Assembly: GCF_001949145.1 (NCBI RefSeq)
Contig: NW_019091391.1
Location: forward strand, 91,596 to 155,595
From: Acanthaster planci
Taxonomy: Eukaryota; Echinodermata; Asteroidea; Valvatida; Acanthasteridae
Direction: 5' to 3'
Length of the DNA stretch: 64,000 nucleotides
Shown: in pieces, positions 26,901 through 34,142 of the stretch
Position numbering within the stretch: position 1 is the first letter of the stretch
Layout of the letters: each line of letters starts with the position of its first letter
Notes under the pieces: model-generated
What the model was told of the DNA's origin: nothing
Database searches by the model: none
The model's input: only the letters and a program-made list of their open reading frames with translations
Position numbers and translations under genes: made by a program

Positions 26901-29900
26901 GTTTGGTAGGAAAAACTTTTCTGACAACTTGAAAACCCGTTTTTCCTCAAAAGCCACATTAGCGTCACTTGGTGGTGACGGTGACGATATGAAATGATTG
27001 CTCATCAATTGCCCACTTGTGCGACCGACTATAAACCAGGCTTCAGCCTACAAAGCGTCCATGAAGTAACACAAGTAGCTTAACCANNNNNNNNNNNNNN
27101 NNNNNNNNNNNNNNNNNNNNNNNNNNNNNNNNNNNNNNNNNNNNNNNNNNNNNNNNNNNNNNNNNNNNNNNNNNNNNNNNNNNNNNNNNNNNNNNNNNNN
27201 NNNNNNNNNNNNNNNNNNNNNNNNNNNNNNNNNNNNNNNNNNNNNNNNNNNNNNNNNNNNNNNNNNNNNNNNNNNNNNNNNNNNNNNNNNNNNNNNNNNN
27301 NNNNNNNNNNNNNNNNNNNNNNNNNNNNNNNNNNNNNNNNNNNNNNNNNNNNNNNNNNNNNNNNNNNNNNNNNNNNNNNNNNNNNNNNNNNNNNNNNNNN
27401 NNNNNNNNNNNNNNNNNNNNNNNNNNNNNNNNNNNNNNNNNNNNNNNNNNNNNNNNNNNNNNNNNNNNNNNNNNNNAAATGGAATGATGAATTGTTGAAG
27501 GATTTTGAAAACGGAAAAAATGATAGCCATGCCGGCCCAGCATCCTCAACGTTGAAAAATGCCCCGGCACGAAGTGGTTAAAACTGGGCCCCACACCTGA
27601 ATTGTTGTTGTCTTTTAAAGTTCTTCTTCATTTGGTTGCCTCCAAATTAGTGCACGGTGACTTGCGGAGATGGTGTCAAGAACCGAGAGGTGACGTGCGA
27701 CGCTGGCGAGTTCCAGTGTCCTGATGAGGAACCGGCTTCCACCACTACGTGCAACTTAGGGGAATGTCCTCAAGGTATGCTCAAAAAGCAAGAAGAAAAG
27801 AAAAAACAAAGCTAGAGATTGCAGTCCGTGCGCTAGATGTTCAAGACTTGTTTTTCCTTGGGGTTGGACTTCAACTCGGGGTAGATACCACTACTCGTGA
27901 CTTGAAGTATTTTGGTGGATGCAGAATCTAATTGGCACATTATTCCAACTTTAGTAGGCTAGAGGGCGCATCAGATGAAAACAGGGGAGTACTCATGTGC
28001 AATCTTGCTTTCCTTGGTTTTTCGTTTCATTTCTAGAAGGGCCAACTTTCAGGTGGAAGGCCCACCCGTGGCGGCCTTGCTCCCACACCTGCGGGACCCA
28101 GGGCACCCAGATCCGTACAGTCACCTGCTCCAAGAGGCTCGGCCAGAAGATCTCCACCGCCCTGGAGAGCAAATGCACTGAGGAGAAACCCGCTACAACC
28201 CAACCCTGCAATCGTGAATCATGCCCTGTGCAATGGAGTGTGGGCGAATGGTCAAGTGTAAGTTTTCAATCACGTTTTTTGAAGCAACTTTAAGTCTGAA
28301 GAAAGTGTTAGCCTCAACTGTTAGTCTCAAGGAACTGACAGTCTCAGTCACTGCATCAACCACCCATGATCAATTCAACAGGAGTCTGTAATCAACAAGG
28401 TATCAGGAGTAATGTTTCAGTATATTTCAGAGGTTTTGTGTCATCGGAAACAAAAAAAAACACTCAGCAGGCCTGCACAGCACTGAGCGGCACAGGTTCC
28501 AACAGATTGGGGCTTCTGTTCTTTGTCTTTCATTGATGTTTCCATATTTGAAAATGAAATTCATCATCGTCTTCCTCCTTCATTTGGTTTCCTCCAATAT
28601 AGTGCACAGTGACTTGCGGAGATGGTGTCAAGACTCGAGAGGTGATTTGTGGGGCACCGGAGAGTGATCCTGGCGAGTTCCAGTGTCCTGATGAGGAACC
28701 GGCTACTACTGCTACCTGCAACTTAGGGGAATGCCCTCGAGGTATGCTCAGAAACCAAGATCGTTCCTGTCCAGTGGTAACCTTTTGCTATGACAAGATA
28801 GATATGCCACCATTCTTGGCTTGAACTGTATTGGTGGATGCAAATTCTGATCAGCACAATATTTCAAATGGAGTGGGTTGGAAAGTGCGTCAGACGACAG
28901 CAATGGAGCGCTCATTCGGACTTTTGCTTTCCTTGGTTTGCCTTTCCAATTTTAGAAAGGCCAACTTTCAGGTGGAAGGCCCACCCGTGGCGGCCTTGCT
29001 CACACACCTGCGGGACCCAGGGCACCCAGACACGCACGGTCACCTGTTCTAAAAGGCTCGGCCGGAAGATCTCCACCGCCCTGGAGAGCAAATGCACCGA
29101 GGAGAAACCCGCTACAACCCAACCCTGCAATCGTGAATCGTGCCCTGCACACTGGAGTGTGGGTGATTGGTCTAGTGTAAGTTTTCAGCCATGTATTTCC
29201 AACAACTGCTAGTCTATAGGTTCAGTGATTGCAGTAATCTTCCATACTCAATTCAACTAGATTCTGTAATCAACAAGGTTTCTTGAGATAAAATTCAGTT
29301 TTTGCTTAGTCAGAAACACAAAAACACTCAGCAGGCCTGCACAACCTCGAATAGCACAGGTTCCAACAGACTGGAGTTTTTCATCTTTGTCTTTCATTAA
29401 CGTTTCCATTTTTGAAGTTCGTGTTTATCTCCGTCAATTTTGCTTCCCTCAAATTCAGTGCACAGTGACCTGTGGAGATGGTTTCAAGAGTCGAGAGGTG
29501 ATGTGCGGCGCGCCACAGAGCGACCCTGGCCAGTTCCAGTGTCCTGACGAGGAACCGGCAACTACCGCAACCTGCAACTTAGGGGAATGTCCAGAAGGTA
29601 TGGCTCAGAAAGCAAAATGAAAGCTAGAGACTCTAGTCTAGGCTGCAAATGTTCCCTCAACCCTTCATTCCCAATGAGCCAGTTTGACATTTCCAAAAGG
29701 ACAGTCATTCGAGAACAAAGCACTCTCAGGCACACGAGTCCACGTAGGATCATGCGGCTTGATAGGGCAGACTTGGCATGCGTGTCCGAATGACCTCAGA
29801 TGCGCTTCATTTTGTGTTTGAACACCAAACTGGGTAATTGTAATTTCCTAGTACCCTCCACGTGGGTCCTAGATTCCCGGGACTATAATGTGTGAAGTTC

Positions 29901-30159
29901 AAGACCCTCAGATATTGAACGATCCTCTGCAAACTTTTGTCCCTCCTGGATTCGTTTAGAGACCGGCTGTGTACCCATGCAAAGCATCATCTGCCAGCGA
30001 GATCAGTTCCGTAGCTACTGTATGATGCCCAACTACGAAGACATCTGCTGCACCACTTGCGAGGAGCAGGAAAACCTTCTTGACGAGGAGAACAGTAAGA
30101 AGAAGAAGAAAAAGAAGAGGAAGAAGAAAGGGCGTGGCCGTTCGGGGAGGGAGGAGTAG
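2871..30159 (+). CDS. ADAMTS2/3/14: ADAMTS2/3/14-like procollagen N-proteinase (26 exons seen, 5' end missing)
   Basis: The 26 exons join into 4431 nt, 1476 codons plus stop, with all junction phases compatible. Domain order: prodomain; furin-type site RERRR; metalloprotease with zinc motif HEAGHVFGMEHD (HExxHxxGxxHD) and Met-turn GSIMAP; disintegrin-like; TSR1; Cys-rich (CGVCDGDN); spacer; TSR2; Thr-rich mucin-like insert; six more TSRs; PLAC; Lys-rich tail. Segments such as GNRC...[22 protein letters not shown] and WLPHE match the vertebrate ADAMTS2/3/14 group, secreted zinc proteases that remove N-propeptides from fibrillar procollagens. Vertebrate members have four TSRs and no mucin segment; this one has eight TSRs plus the insert, so mucin presence (as in ADAMTS7/12) is not evidence of ADAMTS7/12 orthology. 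The signal peptide exon is not identified; the first exon found starts within the prodomain at phase 0. Assignment to the group is strong; the substrate is inferred from the family. Confidence 0.93.
3150..3601 (+). CDS. ADAMTS2/3/14: ADAMTS exon: prodomain
   Basis: Acceptor caaatatag, donor gtaagt. It encodes [17 protein letters not shown]...SHDLS, then a basic stretch, then [13 protein letters not shown] and VAISNCDGL, which match the pro-region of ADAMTS2/3 ([32 protein letters not shown]). It holds two prodomain cysteines (in VLCYY and SNCDG). Confidence 0.9.
3602..7544 (+). other. ADAMTS intron, 3.9 kb
   Basis: No coding signal. It contains a CCAAT and CRE-like cluster (4683-4734) and an AT palindrome-rich patch at 7000-7036. 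Confidence 0.7.
4683..4734. promoter_or_regulatory. CCAAT plus palindromic CRE-like site inside an intron
   Basis: CCAATC at 4683-4688 and TGACGTCA at 4727-4734 lie 39 bp apart in a locally GC-richer patch of the ADAMTS intron. They fit CREB/ATF and NF-Y consensus sites; function is inference only. Confidence 0.25.
7545..7698 (+). CDS. ADAMTS2/3/14: ADAMTS exon: prodomain, C-terminal part
   Basis: Acceptor cttccag, donor gtaaga. It encodes [18 protein letters not shown], matching the family motif EEYFIEPLE just after the NCDGL motif of the previous exon. It ends in phase 1. Confidence 0.92.
8140..8410 (+). mobile_element. Degenerate tRNA-derived SINE-like element
   Basis: A tRNA-like head with a degenerate A box near 8171-8184 and a B box-like ggctttgaatccc at 8206-8218 is followed by a tail with cttgggcc, ctgtctccacctggggg and tacccagagagtgtaattgg, phrases typical of tRNA-SINE bodies. 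It lies in the ADAMTS intron 7699-8522. No target-site duplication was recognised. Confidence 0.45.
8523..8740 (+). CDS. ADAMTS2/3/14: ADAMTS exon: furin site and start of metalloprotease
   Basis: Acceptor gtttcag, donor gtaagt. It encodes a basic proprotein-convertase site (SRERRRAGD) followed by [13 protein letters not shown]...NYLLTMLNI, the conserved beginning of the reprolysin catalytic domain. Cleavage after RERRR would release the mature enzyme. Confidence 0.93.
9249..9326 (+). CDS. ADAMTS2/3/14: ADAMTS exon: metalloprotease
   Basis: 78 nt, phase 0 at both ends, acceptor ctcaacag and donor gtaaga. It encodes [10 protein letters not shown]...[10 protein letters not shown], matching NIVNEIYHDESLG...VRIILLS of vertebrate ADAMTS3. 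Confidence 0.93.
9507..9654 (+). CDS. ADAMTS2/3/14: ADAMTS exon: metalloprotease
   Basis: Acceptor atatcttgcag, donor gtaagc. It encodes [13 protein letters not shown] and [13 protein letters not shown], matching SLENVCRWAYLQQ and AIFLTRQDFGPS of the family. A nearby tttcag at 9475-9480 was rejected because it gives a worse match. Confidence 0.93.
10160..10265 (+). CDS. ADAMTS2/3/14: ADAMTS exon: metalloprotease, first half of zinc site
   Basis: Acceptor ctgaccag, donor gtgagt. It encodes [15 protein letters not shown]...[12 protein letters not shown]. The HEAGH half of the zinc-binding motif, including the catalytic Glu, sits at its 3' end; the third zinc ligand is in the next exon. Confidence 0.95.
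11210..11353 (+). CDS. ADAMTS2/3/14: ADAMTS exon: metalloprotease, rest of zinc site and Met-turn
   Basis: Acceptor gttgtatag, donor gtgagt. It encodes [12 protein letters not shown] with the third zinc His and the Asp typical of adamalysins, then GSIMAP (Met-turn) and [15 protein letters not shown], close to the HWSRCSQQELSRYL segment of ADAMTS3. Confidence 0.95.
11699..11831 (+). CDS. ADAMTS2/3/14: ADAMTS exon: end of catalytic domain and disintegrin-like start
   Basis: Acceptor tttatctag, donor gtaagt. It encodes [13 protein letters not shown]...[23 protein letters not shown]; CLxDDPF and the QCxFDFG motif are hallmarks of this ADAMTS group. Confidence 0.94.
14325..14487 (+). repeat. Interspersed repeat, copy 1
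   Basis: It is closely similar, in the same orientation, to 19705-19875. Shared stretches include ctctggttttctgtga, catattcaaggaattcaaga, cagttttggaaaatttccagg and caaaatatcatc. No flanking duplication is visible. Confidence 0.75.
17748..17823. repeat. 21-bp minisatellite, about 3.6 units
   Basis: Units start at 17748, 17769 and 17790 with consensus cacgtactcggtgtcatgcgg, then a partial unit. It lies in the 8.7-kb ADAMTS intron. Confidence 0.85.
17972..18126. repeat. Weak 66-bp-spaced repeat
   Basis: The motif tgcac..gggtgctactc..tgaaa recurs at 17972, 18038 and 18104, exactly 66 bp apart. Only the first 25-35 nt of each unit are alike. Confidence 0.4.
19676..19897 (+). mobile_element. Short insertion with 15-bp target-site duplication (repeat copy 2)
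   Basis: A 192-bp body (19691-19882) similar to 14325-14487 is flanked by perfect direct repeats tccattataagtcag at 19676-19690 and 19883-19897. This is the footprint of a retroposed or transposed element; the family is unrecognised. No tRNA boxes are obvious. Confidence 0.7.
20236..20288. repeat. 12-bp minisatellite (accactcgtcac)
   Basis: About four tandem units of accactcgtcac or variants, 290 bp upstream of the exon at 20576. Confidence 0.6.
20576..20689 (+). CDS. ADAMTS2/3/14: ADAMTS exon: disintegrin-like domain
   Basis: Acceptor ctttttag, donor gtatgt. It encodes [20 protein letters not shown] then [13 protein letters not shown], matching [24 protein letters not shown]. It follows the largest intron (8.7 kb). 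Confidence 0.95.
21337..21476 (+). CDS. ADAMTS2/3/14: ADAMTS exon: TSR1, first part
   Basis: Acceptor cctccacag, donor gtaagt. It encodes [12 protein letters not shown], then the first thrombospondin type 1 repeat, [19 protein letters not shown] and RTRTCDNP. The usual Ser/Thr before the second Cys (CxxS/TCG) is Pro here. Confidence 0.95.
21969..22032 (+). CDS. ADAMTS2/3/14: ADAMTS exon: TSR1, second part
   Basis: 64 nt exon, acceptor catctgtag and donor gtcagg. It encodes [21 protein letters not shown], the NGGxxCxGxAxxxxLC end of the central TSR. Confidence 0.94.
22465..22576 (+). CDS. ADAMTS2/3/14: ADAMTS exon: start of Cys-rich region
   Basis: Acceptor tgtttcag, donor gtaagc. It encodes [17 protein letters not shown] and [10 protein letters not shown], corresponding to FREEQC...HHWLPHEHRD in ADAMTS3. 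Confidence 0.93.
22823..22956 (+). CDS. ADAMTS2/3/14: ADAMTS exon: Cys-rich region
   Basis: Acceptor gttgccacag, donor gtacgc. It encodes [17 protein letters not shown]...[20 protein letters not shown], matching DGTRCSYKDAFSLCVRGDC. Confidence 0.94.
23371..23491 (+). CDS. ADAMTS2/3/14: ADAMTS exon: Cys-rich region end
   Basis: Acceptor cacctgcag, donor gtaaga. It encodes KLGCDKQV...[16 protein letters not shown], the invariant GCD and CGVCxGDN motifs of ADAMTS proteins. Confidence 0.95.
23786..23866 (+). CDS. ADAMTS2/3/14: ADAMTS exon: spacer
   Basis: Acceptor ttttttcag, donor gtaggt. It encodes [26 protein letters not shown], the IPAGARHLLIQE strand of the spacer domain. Confidence 0.92.
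24067..24224 (+). CDS. ADAMTS2/3/14: ADAMTS exon: spacer
   Basis: Acceptor tttggttag, donor gtaaag. It encodes [20 protein letters not shown]...[19 protein letters not shown]...LDLLV, equivalent to KFILNEENDV...TLQTMGPLHGTITVLV in vertebrates. Confidence 0.92.
24537..24735 (+). CDS. ADAMTS2/3/14: ADAMTS exon: spacer end, acidic/Pro linker and TSR2 start
   Basis: Acceptor cgcgctag, donor gtgaga. It encodes [12 protein letters not shown], a Pro/Glu-rich linker, and then [18 protein letters not shown], the start of TSR2 with an intact CxxTCG O-fucosylation-type motif. Confidence 0.93.
24890..25068 (-). mobile_element. tRNA-derived SINE-like element, minus strand
   Basis: On the minus strand, TGGCCCAGTGGTACGTGG (25061-25044) fits an RNA polymerase III A box and GGGTGCGAATCCC (25018-25006) a B box. 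It sits in the intron between the two TSR2 exons. The 3' boundary is a guess. Confidence 0.5.
25340..25472 (+). CDS. ADAMTS2/3/14: ADAMTS exon: TSR2, second part
   Basis: Acceptor ctttgtag, donor gtaaga. It encodes [17 protein letters not shown]...[12 protein letters not shown], matching QFTKYGCRRRLDHKMV...RRACNPQECS of ADAMTS3. Confidence 0.93.
26059..26707 (+). CDS. ADAMTS2/3/14: ADAMTS exon: mucin-like Thr/Pro insert, basic linker and TSR3
   Basis: 649 nt, the largest exon of this gene. About 130 residues are almost only Thr, Pro and Gln with some Ala/Ser, expected to be heavily O-glycosylated. Then come a [10 protein letters not shown] stretch and a TSR copy ([18 protein letters not shown]... 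[17 protein letters not shown]). Acceptor is a T tract plus ag; donor gtaagt. Part of the Thr-rich region is a 57-nt tandem repeat. Confidence 0.93.
26201..26371 (+). repeat. 57-bp coding minisatellite in the mucin-like segment
   Basis: Units begin ccaccaacaactac at 26201, 26258 and 26315, exactly 57 nt (19 codons) apart, so copy-number change keeps frame. Each unit encodes a Thr/Pro/Gln block. Confidence 0.85.
27087..27476. other. Assembly gap (390 N)
   Basis: A run of N in the intron between TSR exon copies A1 and B1. The flanking array is repetitive, so the true length may differ. Confidence 1.
27651..27774 (+). CDS. ADAMTS2/3/14: ADAMTS exon: TSR4 (exon-pair copy B1)
   Basis: 124 nt, acceptor ccaaattag, donor gtatgc. 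It encodes [16 protein letters not shown]...[20 protein letters not shown]. It is 15 nt (five codons) shorter than its two downstream copies, in frame. Confidence 0.93.
28037..28257 (+). CDS. ADAMTS2/3/14: ADAMTS exon: TSR5 (exon-pair copy A2)
   Basis: 221 nt, acceptor atttctag, donor gtaagt. It encodes [19 protein letters not shown]... to [17 protein letters not shown], nearly identical to the end of the 26059-26707 exon and to the exon at 28956. Confidence 0.94.
28603..28741 (+). CDS. ADAMTS2/3/14: ADAMTS exon: TSR6 (exon-pair copy B2)
   Basis: 139 nt, acceptor ccaatatag, donor gtatgc. It encodes [20 protein letters not shown]...CNLGECPR. Its length equals that of copy B3. Confidence 0.94.
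28956..29176 (+). CDS. ADAMTS2/3/14: ADAMTS exon: TSR7 (exon-pair copy A3)
   Basis: 221 nt, acceptor caattttag, donor gtaagt. It encodes [19 protein letters not shown]... to [12 protein letters not shown]. It has the same length and phases as copy A2. Confidence 0.94.
29459..29597 (+). CDS. ADAMTS2/3/14: ADAMTS exon: TSR8 (exon-pair copy B3)
   Basis: 139 nt, acceptor aaattcag, donor gtatgg. It encodes [20 protein letters not shown]...CNLGECPE, the last TSR before the PLAC domain. Confidence 0.94.
29960..30159 (+). CDS. ADAMTS2/3/14: ADAMTS terminal exon: PLAC domain and Lys-rich tail
   Basis: Acceptor ttcgtttag, stop tag at 30157-30159. It encodes a PLAC domain ([19 protein letters not shown] then CCTTC, compare FCRMEVLSRYCSIPGY...CCKSC) and ends with a Lys/Arg-rich tail ([14 protein letters not shown]). 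Vertebrate ADAMTS2/3/14 have a much longer tail after PLAC. Confidence 0.94.
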
Positions 30160-31321
30160 CCACACCTAGGTGCCTTTACCGAAACTGACCGAGTGCTCTG
30201 CACTGCGCCCATTCCGTGCGCTGCCCTAGACCATTTCAATCTGTGCAGAACAGAGAAATCCTTGACAAATTAGCTCGTTCACGGCCTGAACAGAAATGAA
30301 TATTTCTGATCTGCAAAGGCGCTAGGTAACCTCGGAGCCTCAAAGAACCATGGCCGGTTACCCAACTGATATACTACGGAGTGAGGTAATACTCCCCAAC
30401 TAAATGGTAGCATTCAAGGAAATGCATATATTAAATTCACCAAAACTACCTCAACAAATATATCGATCAGTATTGATTCTTTTGTATTCATATTTATTGA
30501 TTGCATCGACTGCTGGCATAGCTCATCTGCTACATTTGAGTGCACACTCCTAAACTCTCTCCAATGTCCTTGAAAACACTGGCTTGATCGGTGAGCATGC
30601 GAACTGGTCGCGGAAGAACGATCGTCAGTTTCGGAAAGGTGGCTTCACCCTGAAAGGGCTGTTTTTTTGTTTTTTTCCTATTCCCATCCCCCACCAAGAT
30701 CTTGGTTGTCACATGACAAATCTTTTTGAACCATAGCGTGCATGTAGAGGCACCCGTTGTAAGTACATCTGTGAATTTTCAATTCAATCCGATTAAGGGT
30801 CGAGTTGTTCTCAACACTTTCCAGTTTACACTCTAACACAAGTAGGCCCGAGCGGTGGATTTGTCAATGGGAAGAGTGACTAATGCTGGCCTTGGGAGAA
30901 AATGGTTGTTTCACCAGAATAGTGACGGGTCAAATTTTTGGTCATTCACACCATGGAGAAAGGACACAGAAGGAGTTTGAACTGCCCGGGCTATAACATC
31001 TGGCCAATTACCGTTCTCTGGCATGCCCGGTATGTCCATAGCCAAAGCGTAGTGAATGCTTGCTAAGCACCACCTGTTTCACAACCATAAGCCCCCTTTG
31101 TACCCCATGATCGTCGCCACAATTTTTCGGAGATAATGTGCATCCTTAAAACATTGTGTACTGCAGTATAGGAAGTTGAATATTCATGCCATCGTTGGTG
31201 CTTGGTATGATCTGACATCAAATTTAATGCTTGCGCAGTTGCTTGTATTAGGCTGTGTGCCCTAAGTGTTCATGTGCAGTCGTTGCCCTGATCGAACACT
31301 TTCTTCTGAACTTATTTTGGG

Positions 31322-31327
31322 AATAAA
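31322..31327 (+). terminator. Candidate polyadenylation signal of the ADAMTS gene
   Basis: AATAAA 1.16 kb after the stop codon, followed after about 20 nt by GT/T-rich sequence (tattgtgttttatc). It is the first canonical hexamer downstream of the stop that has such a context. Confidence 0.5.
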
Positions 31328-31345
31328 CAGCCAAGTTGTTTATAA

Positions 31346-33600
31346 GATATTGTGTTTTATCATTTTTATTACAGCATTTATACAAAATGTTATTTTATGA
31401 GATCTCATGATCACTCCTTGTGATGAAATAGCGCATTTTGTTTGTTATGAACTTAACTGTCCAGTGGTAGTTTACATGTTGGTGGCCAGTCTTAGCCAAA
31501 ATCGTACAAAGAATTTGAAAACTGATGTTTTTAGAGAGACAAAATTACAAACATTGCAGGGATAATGGAACAGTGTATCAAACTAAAAAAAGTTTATTCA
31601 CGATGGCAAAAGTAGATCTAATTTTAGAGATTTTTTGCACTCCATTTCCTGGTCACGGCGATAAGTTGTAGTTAATTACAAACAAAACACACCAAATATT
31701 GCTAGGATGTTACTAACCCTAATTGTCTGGCCAAGCTGCAGGCAGTAAATAAGCATTTTTGGAATGTTTACTATTGTTCGTCTGACCTGGCGGCGATGAT
31801 CATCGAGCACTTTGATGTGCCAAAGTTGGAACTCTTTCTGTGTCCTTCCTCCATGTTCACACGTTGCCAAGTTTACTTTTGTGCTTTTAAGTCAACTTTG
31901 TGTGCTGCACTGGAACTTGCCTGGTGTTGTTCAAAGGAGACACATTTCAAACTCTTTTTATTTCCTTTAAAAATCTGGTGTCGTAGACGGTAGATGTTTA
32001 AAACCTGCACTCAAGCCAGTATGGAATGGTTGCCTGTCCAGACTGGAATGTACATCAGTCAGTGAAAGTAACATCTTGTATGTGTGTAACAAGGCATGAC
32101 TTTGTGTTAAAGGGGGATTTACCTGACTATTAGCATACACAGTAGAGATGGTGCTCAAATCTCCTTAAACAGCGGTGTTTATTTTTTTAACCTACTGATC
32201 CTCAAAGAAAGCTATGCAACATTTTTTTTTGTATTCCTATAAATTAATTGGCAAAGCTATTGAAGTCTTTTGCGTGTATCTATTGAAGACTTTTGCGTGT
32301 ATATAGGCATATATTAATTGTTGCTGTGTTACGTTTTCAAGACGTTCGGCACATGCATGTACATAGATATTTTCTTTCCGAGAAAGGACTTTGTAGTCTT
32401 AGTTGCTTGCATCATGGAAACCTTGGCATCATTGTACATTGTATTTTTAAAAATTGCTACACCCATATTCAGCATGGTTCTATTATATTAAGAGAGAAAA
32501 AGCACAGACTTGTTCTATGTAGTTCCCCCAAATTCGTTTATTTTAAAAATGACCTCTGAGGTGAAGAAAACGGGAAAGATGTGCTTGTATTTGAAAGTCA
32601 ATGTTAAAAGTTACTCATATTAATGGTTCCTTTTGTAAACCTACCCTTGTTTCAATTCTGTTGCTTATTAAAGAAAAAAATTCTTTCGAAAGCACGAACG
32701 TATGTGTCATTTATTGTTTGTGGTAAATGAAATGCTTCGACAGCTGTTGGACCAAAATGTGGATTTTTCTTCGAATATGTGCCATAGGCCAATACATTTT
32801 TGCCAAAAAAATTAAGAATTAAGCCAAAAGTTTCAAATTCTTGCAAAATCAAAAGTAAATCTTCTTTCACCAGGTTACTATTGTTTCAATTCAACATATT
32901 TCCATAATGCCAATGGAATATGACGAAAACGTGGAAAATTATGGCAACAAAATAAATTCAAGGAGTAAAGATGCGAAAAAATAAAGCACATAGAAAGAAA
33001 AAGCAACTGCATAGCAATAATGGAGGCATCATCAGAAAGACTAGATCTTGGGTAGACATGCTTTGATCAAAACAGGATATAAATAACACACTAAATAAAC
33101 TCCAAACGGTTTGCCCGGAACTGTAAATAGTTTGGCCAAAATGTGTAGAAAAATAATGTGACATATTATAATATCAGTGAGGGGGATTAATTCATGTTTT
33201 CATTGAAATTTGGAGCCATGAAAAAGGTCTTGAATTAATGTTGAGTTATTATTTAAAATTAGTGTCTGCAAAGTATAAACCACATCACTGAAAACAATTA
33301 GGAATAAAAAAGACAGAAAGAAAATGTATTTTTCACCGAAACAACAGCAAACATTGCAAAGGGTTTACTATTGATTTCGTAACCTCGGTGTTAATTTGTA
33401 AATATATCCATGTTATTGACACAACAATCTTGGATTTTTATATTTTGATTAATGTTGAAAAAAAGGCTTGAAAATGGAAAGAAGTTTTTAGGCCTACATG
33501 ATCTTCTTTCAGACACTCACGCTCTTTCACTATGTTCACTAAAGATGGTATAGCGCCGCGCAGCGTCACAGTGCCACTTAATTCGCCTCCACAAAACCGG
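31346..33600. other. Intergenic region between the ADAMTS and forkhead genes
   Basis: AT-rich, with no coding signal or recognised family. It contains a 23-bp tandem duplication at 32258-32303 (tattgaag.cttttgcgtgta). Confidence 0.6.
32258..32303. repeat. 23-bp tandem duplication
   Basis: Two adjacent units, 32258-32280 and 32281-32303, differing at two positions. Confidence 0.85.
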
Positions 33601-33628
33601 AGCAGACGACACTGCGGTGCTTTTGTTT

Positions 33629-33650
33629 TGTAAACAAACTTCTGACCAAT
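33629..33650. promoter_or_regulatory. Forkhead-type site and CCAAT box upstream of the forkhead gene
   Basis: TGTAAACA (33629-33636), the core FOX recognition sequence, and CCAAT (33646-33650) lie about 250 bp upstream of the proposed start codon. A transcription start site cannot be fixed from sequence. Confidence 0.3.
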
Positions 33651-33895
33651 CAAATTGCTTGTTTGAGGGTATTTAAATTTTGAATGTGTTATTGTGCGTG
33701 CGCGTCAGTAAACTTCTGCAGCGTTGCGTACATTTTAAACATCGCGTTTAAATTTTGAGCAGTTTGTAGCGCTGACGCCAGCGCTATTACCTACGCGTGA
33801 ACGCTGTCCTAAAGGCTAAACACATGTCCTTAAAATTTTGTGACAGTATTTTTGCAGTCTTTTGGAAGTTTCATCATTTGTTCTTTCATCTGTTC

Positions 33896-34142
33896 ATGGC
33901 AACCGTAAACATCGGAGGTGCTGGGGATAACATGTTGAGTATTCGACCAGGAAACACTGCGGAACCGACCGGGCAAACTCACGGAGAAGGCAGGGGAAAG
34001 AGCGATCTTGTCCCTGTCAAATTGGAGCCGATAACCACCTTAGAATGCACAATGGCGGGTGACAACATGAGCAGCAAATGCACCAACCCTTCGGCGACAC
34101 ATAAAGGAATGCATAGCCCTTCGGGCACAGCAAGTGATCAAG
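33896..34142 (+). CDS. Forkhead gene exon 1
   Basis: It starts MATVNIGGAGDNM and ends at donor gtaggc, phase 1. Residues PVKLEPI form a SUMO-attachment consensus. Confidence 0.65.

Larger units (their letters stand above)
26500..29597 (+). repeat. Tandem array of TSR exon pairs (A-B) x3
   Basis: Exon pairs A1-B1, A2-B2 and A3-B3 repeat with spacing of 919 bp (A2 to A3), 952 bp (B1 to B2) and 856 bp (B2 to B3). Intron sequence is also shared (for example aacactcagcaggcctgcaca and gcacaggttccaacaga in the A2-B2 and A3-B3 introns). This shows whole-segment duplication rather than convergent exons. Confidence 0.9.

Noticed and set aside
27043-27594. Minus-strand frames of 160-183 codons
   Set aside because: They are produced by the 390-N gap and have no real sequence.
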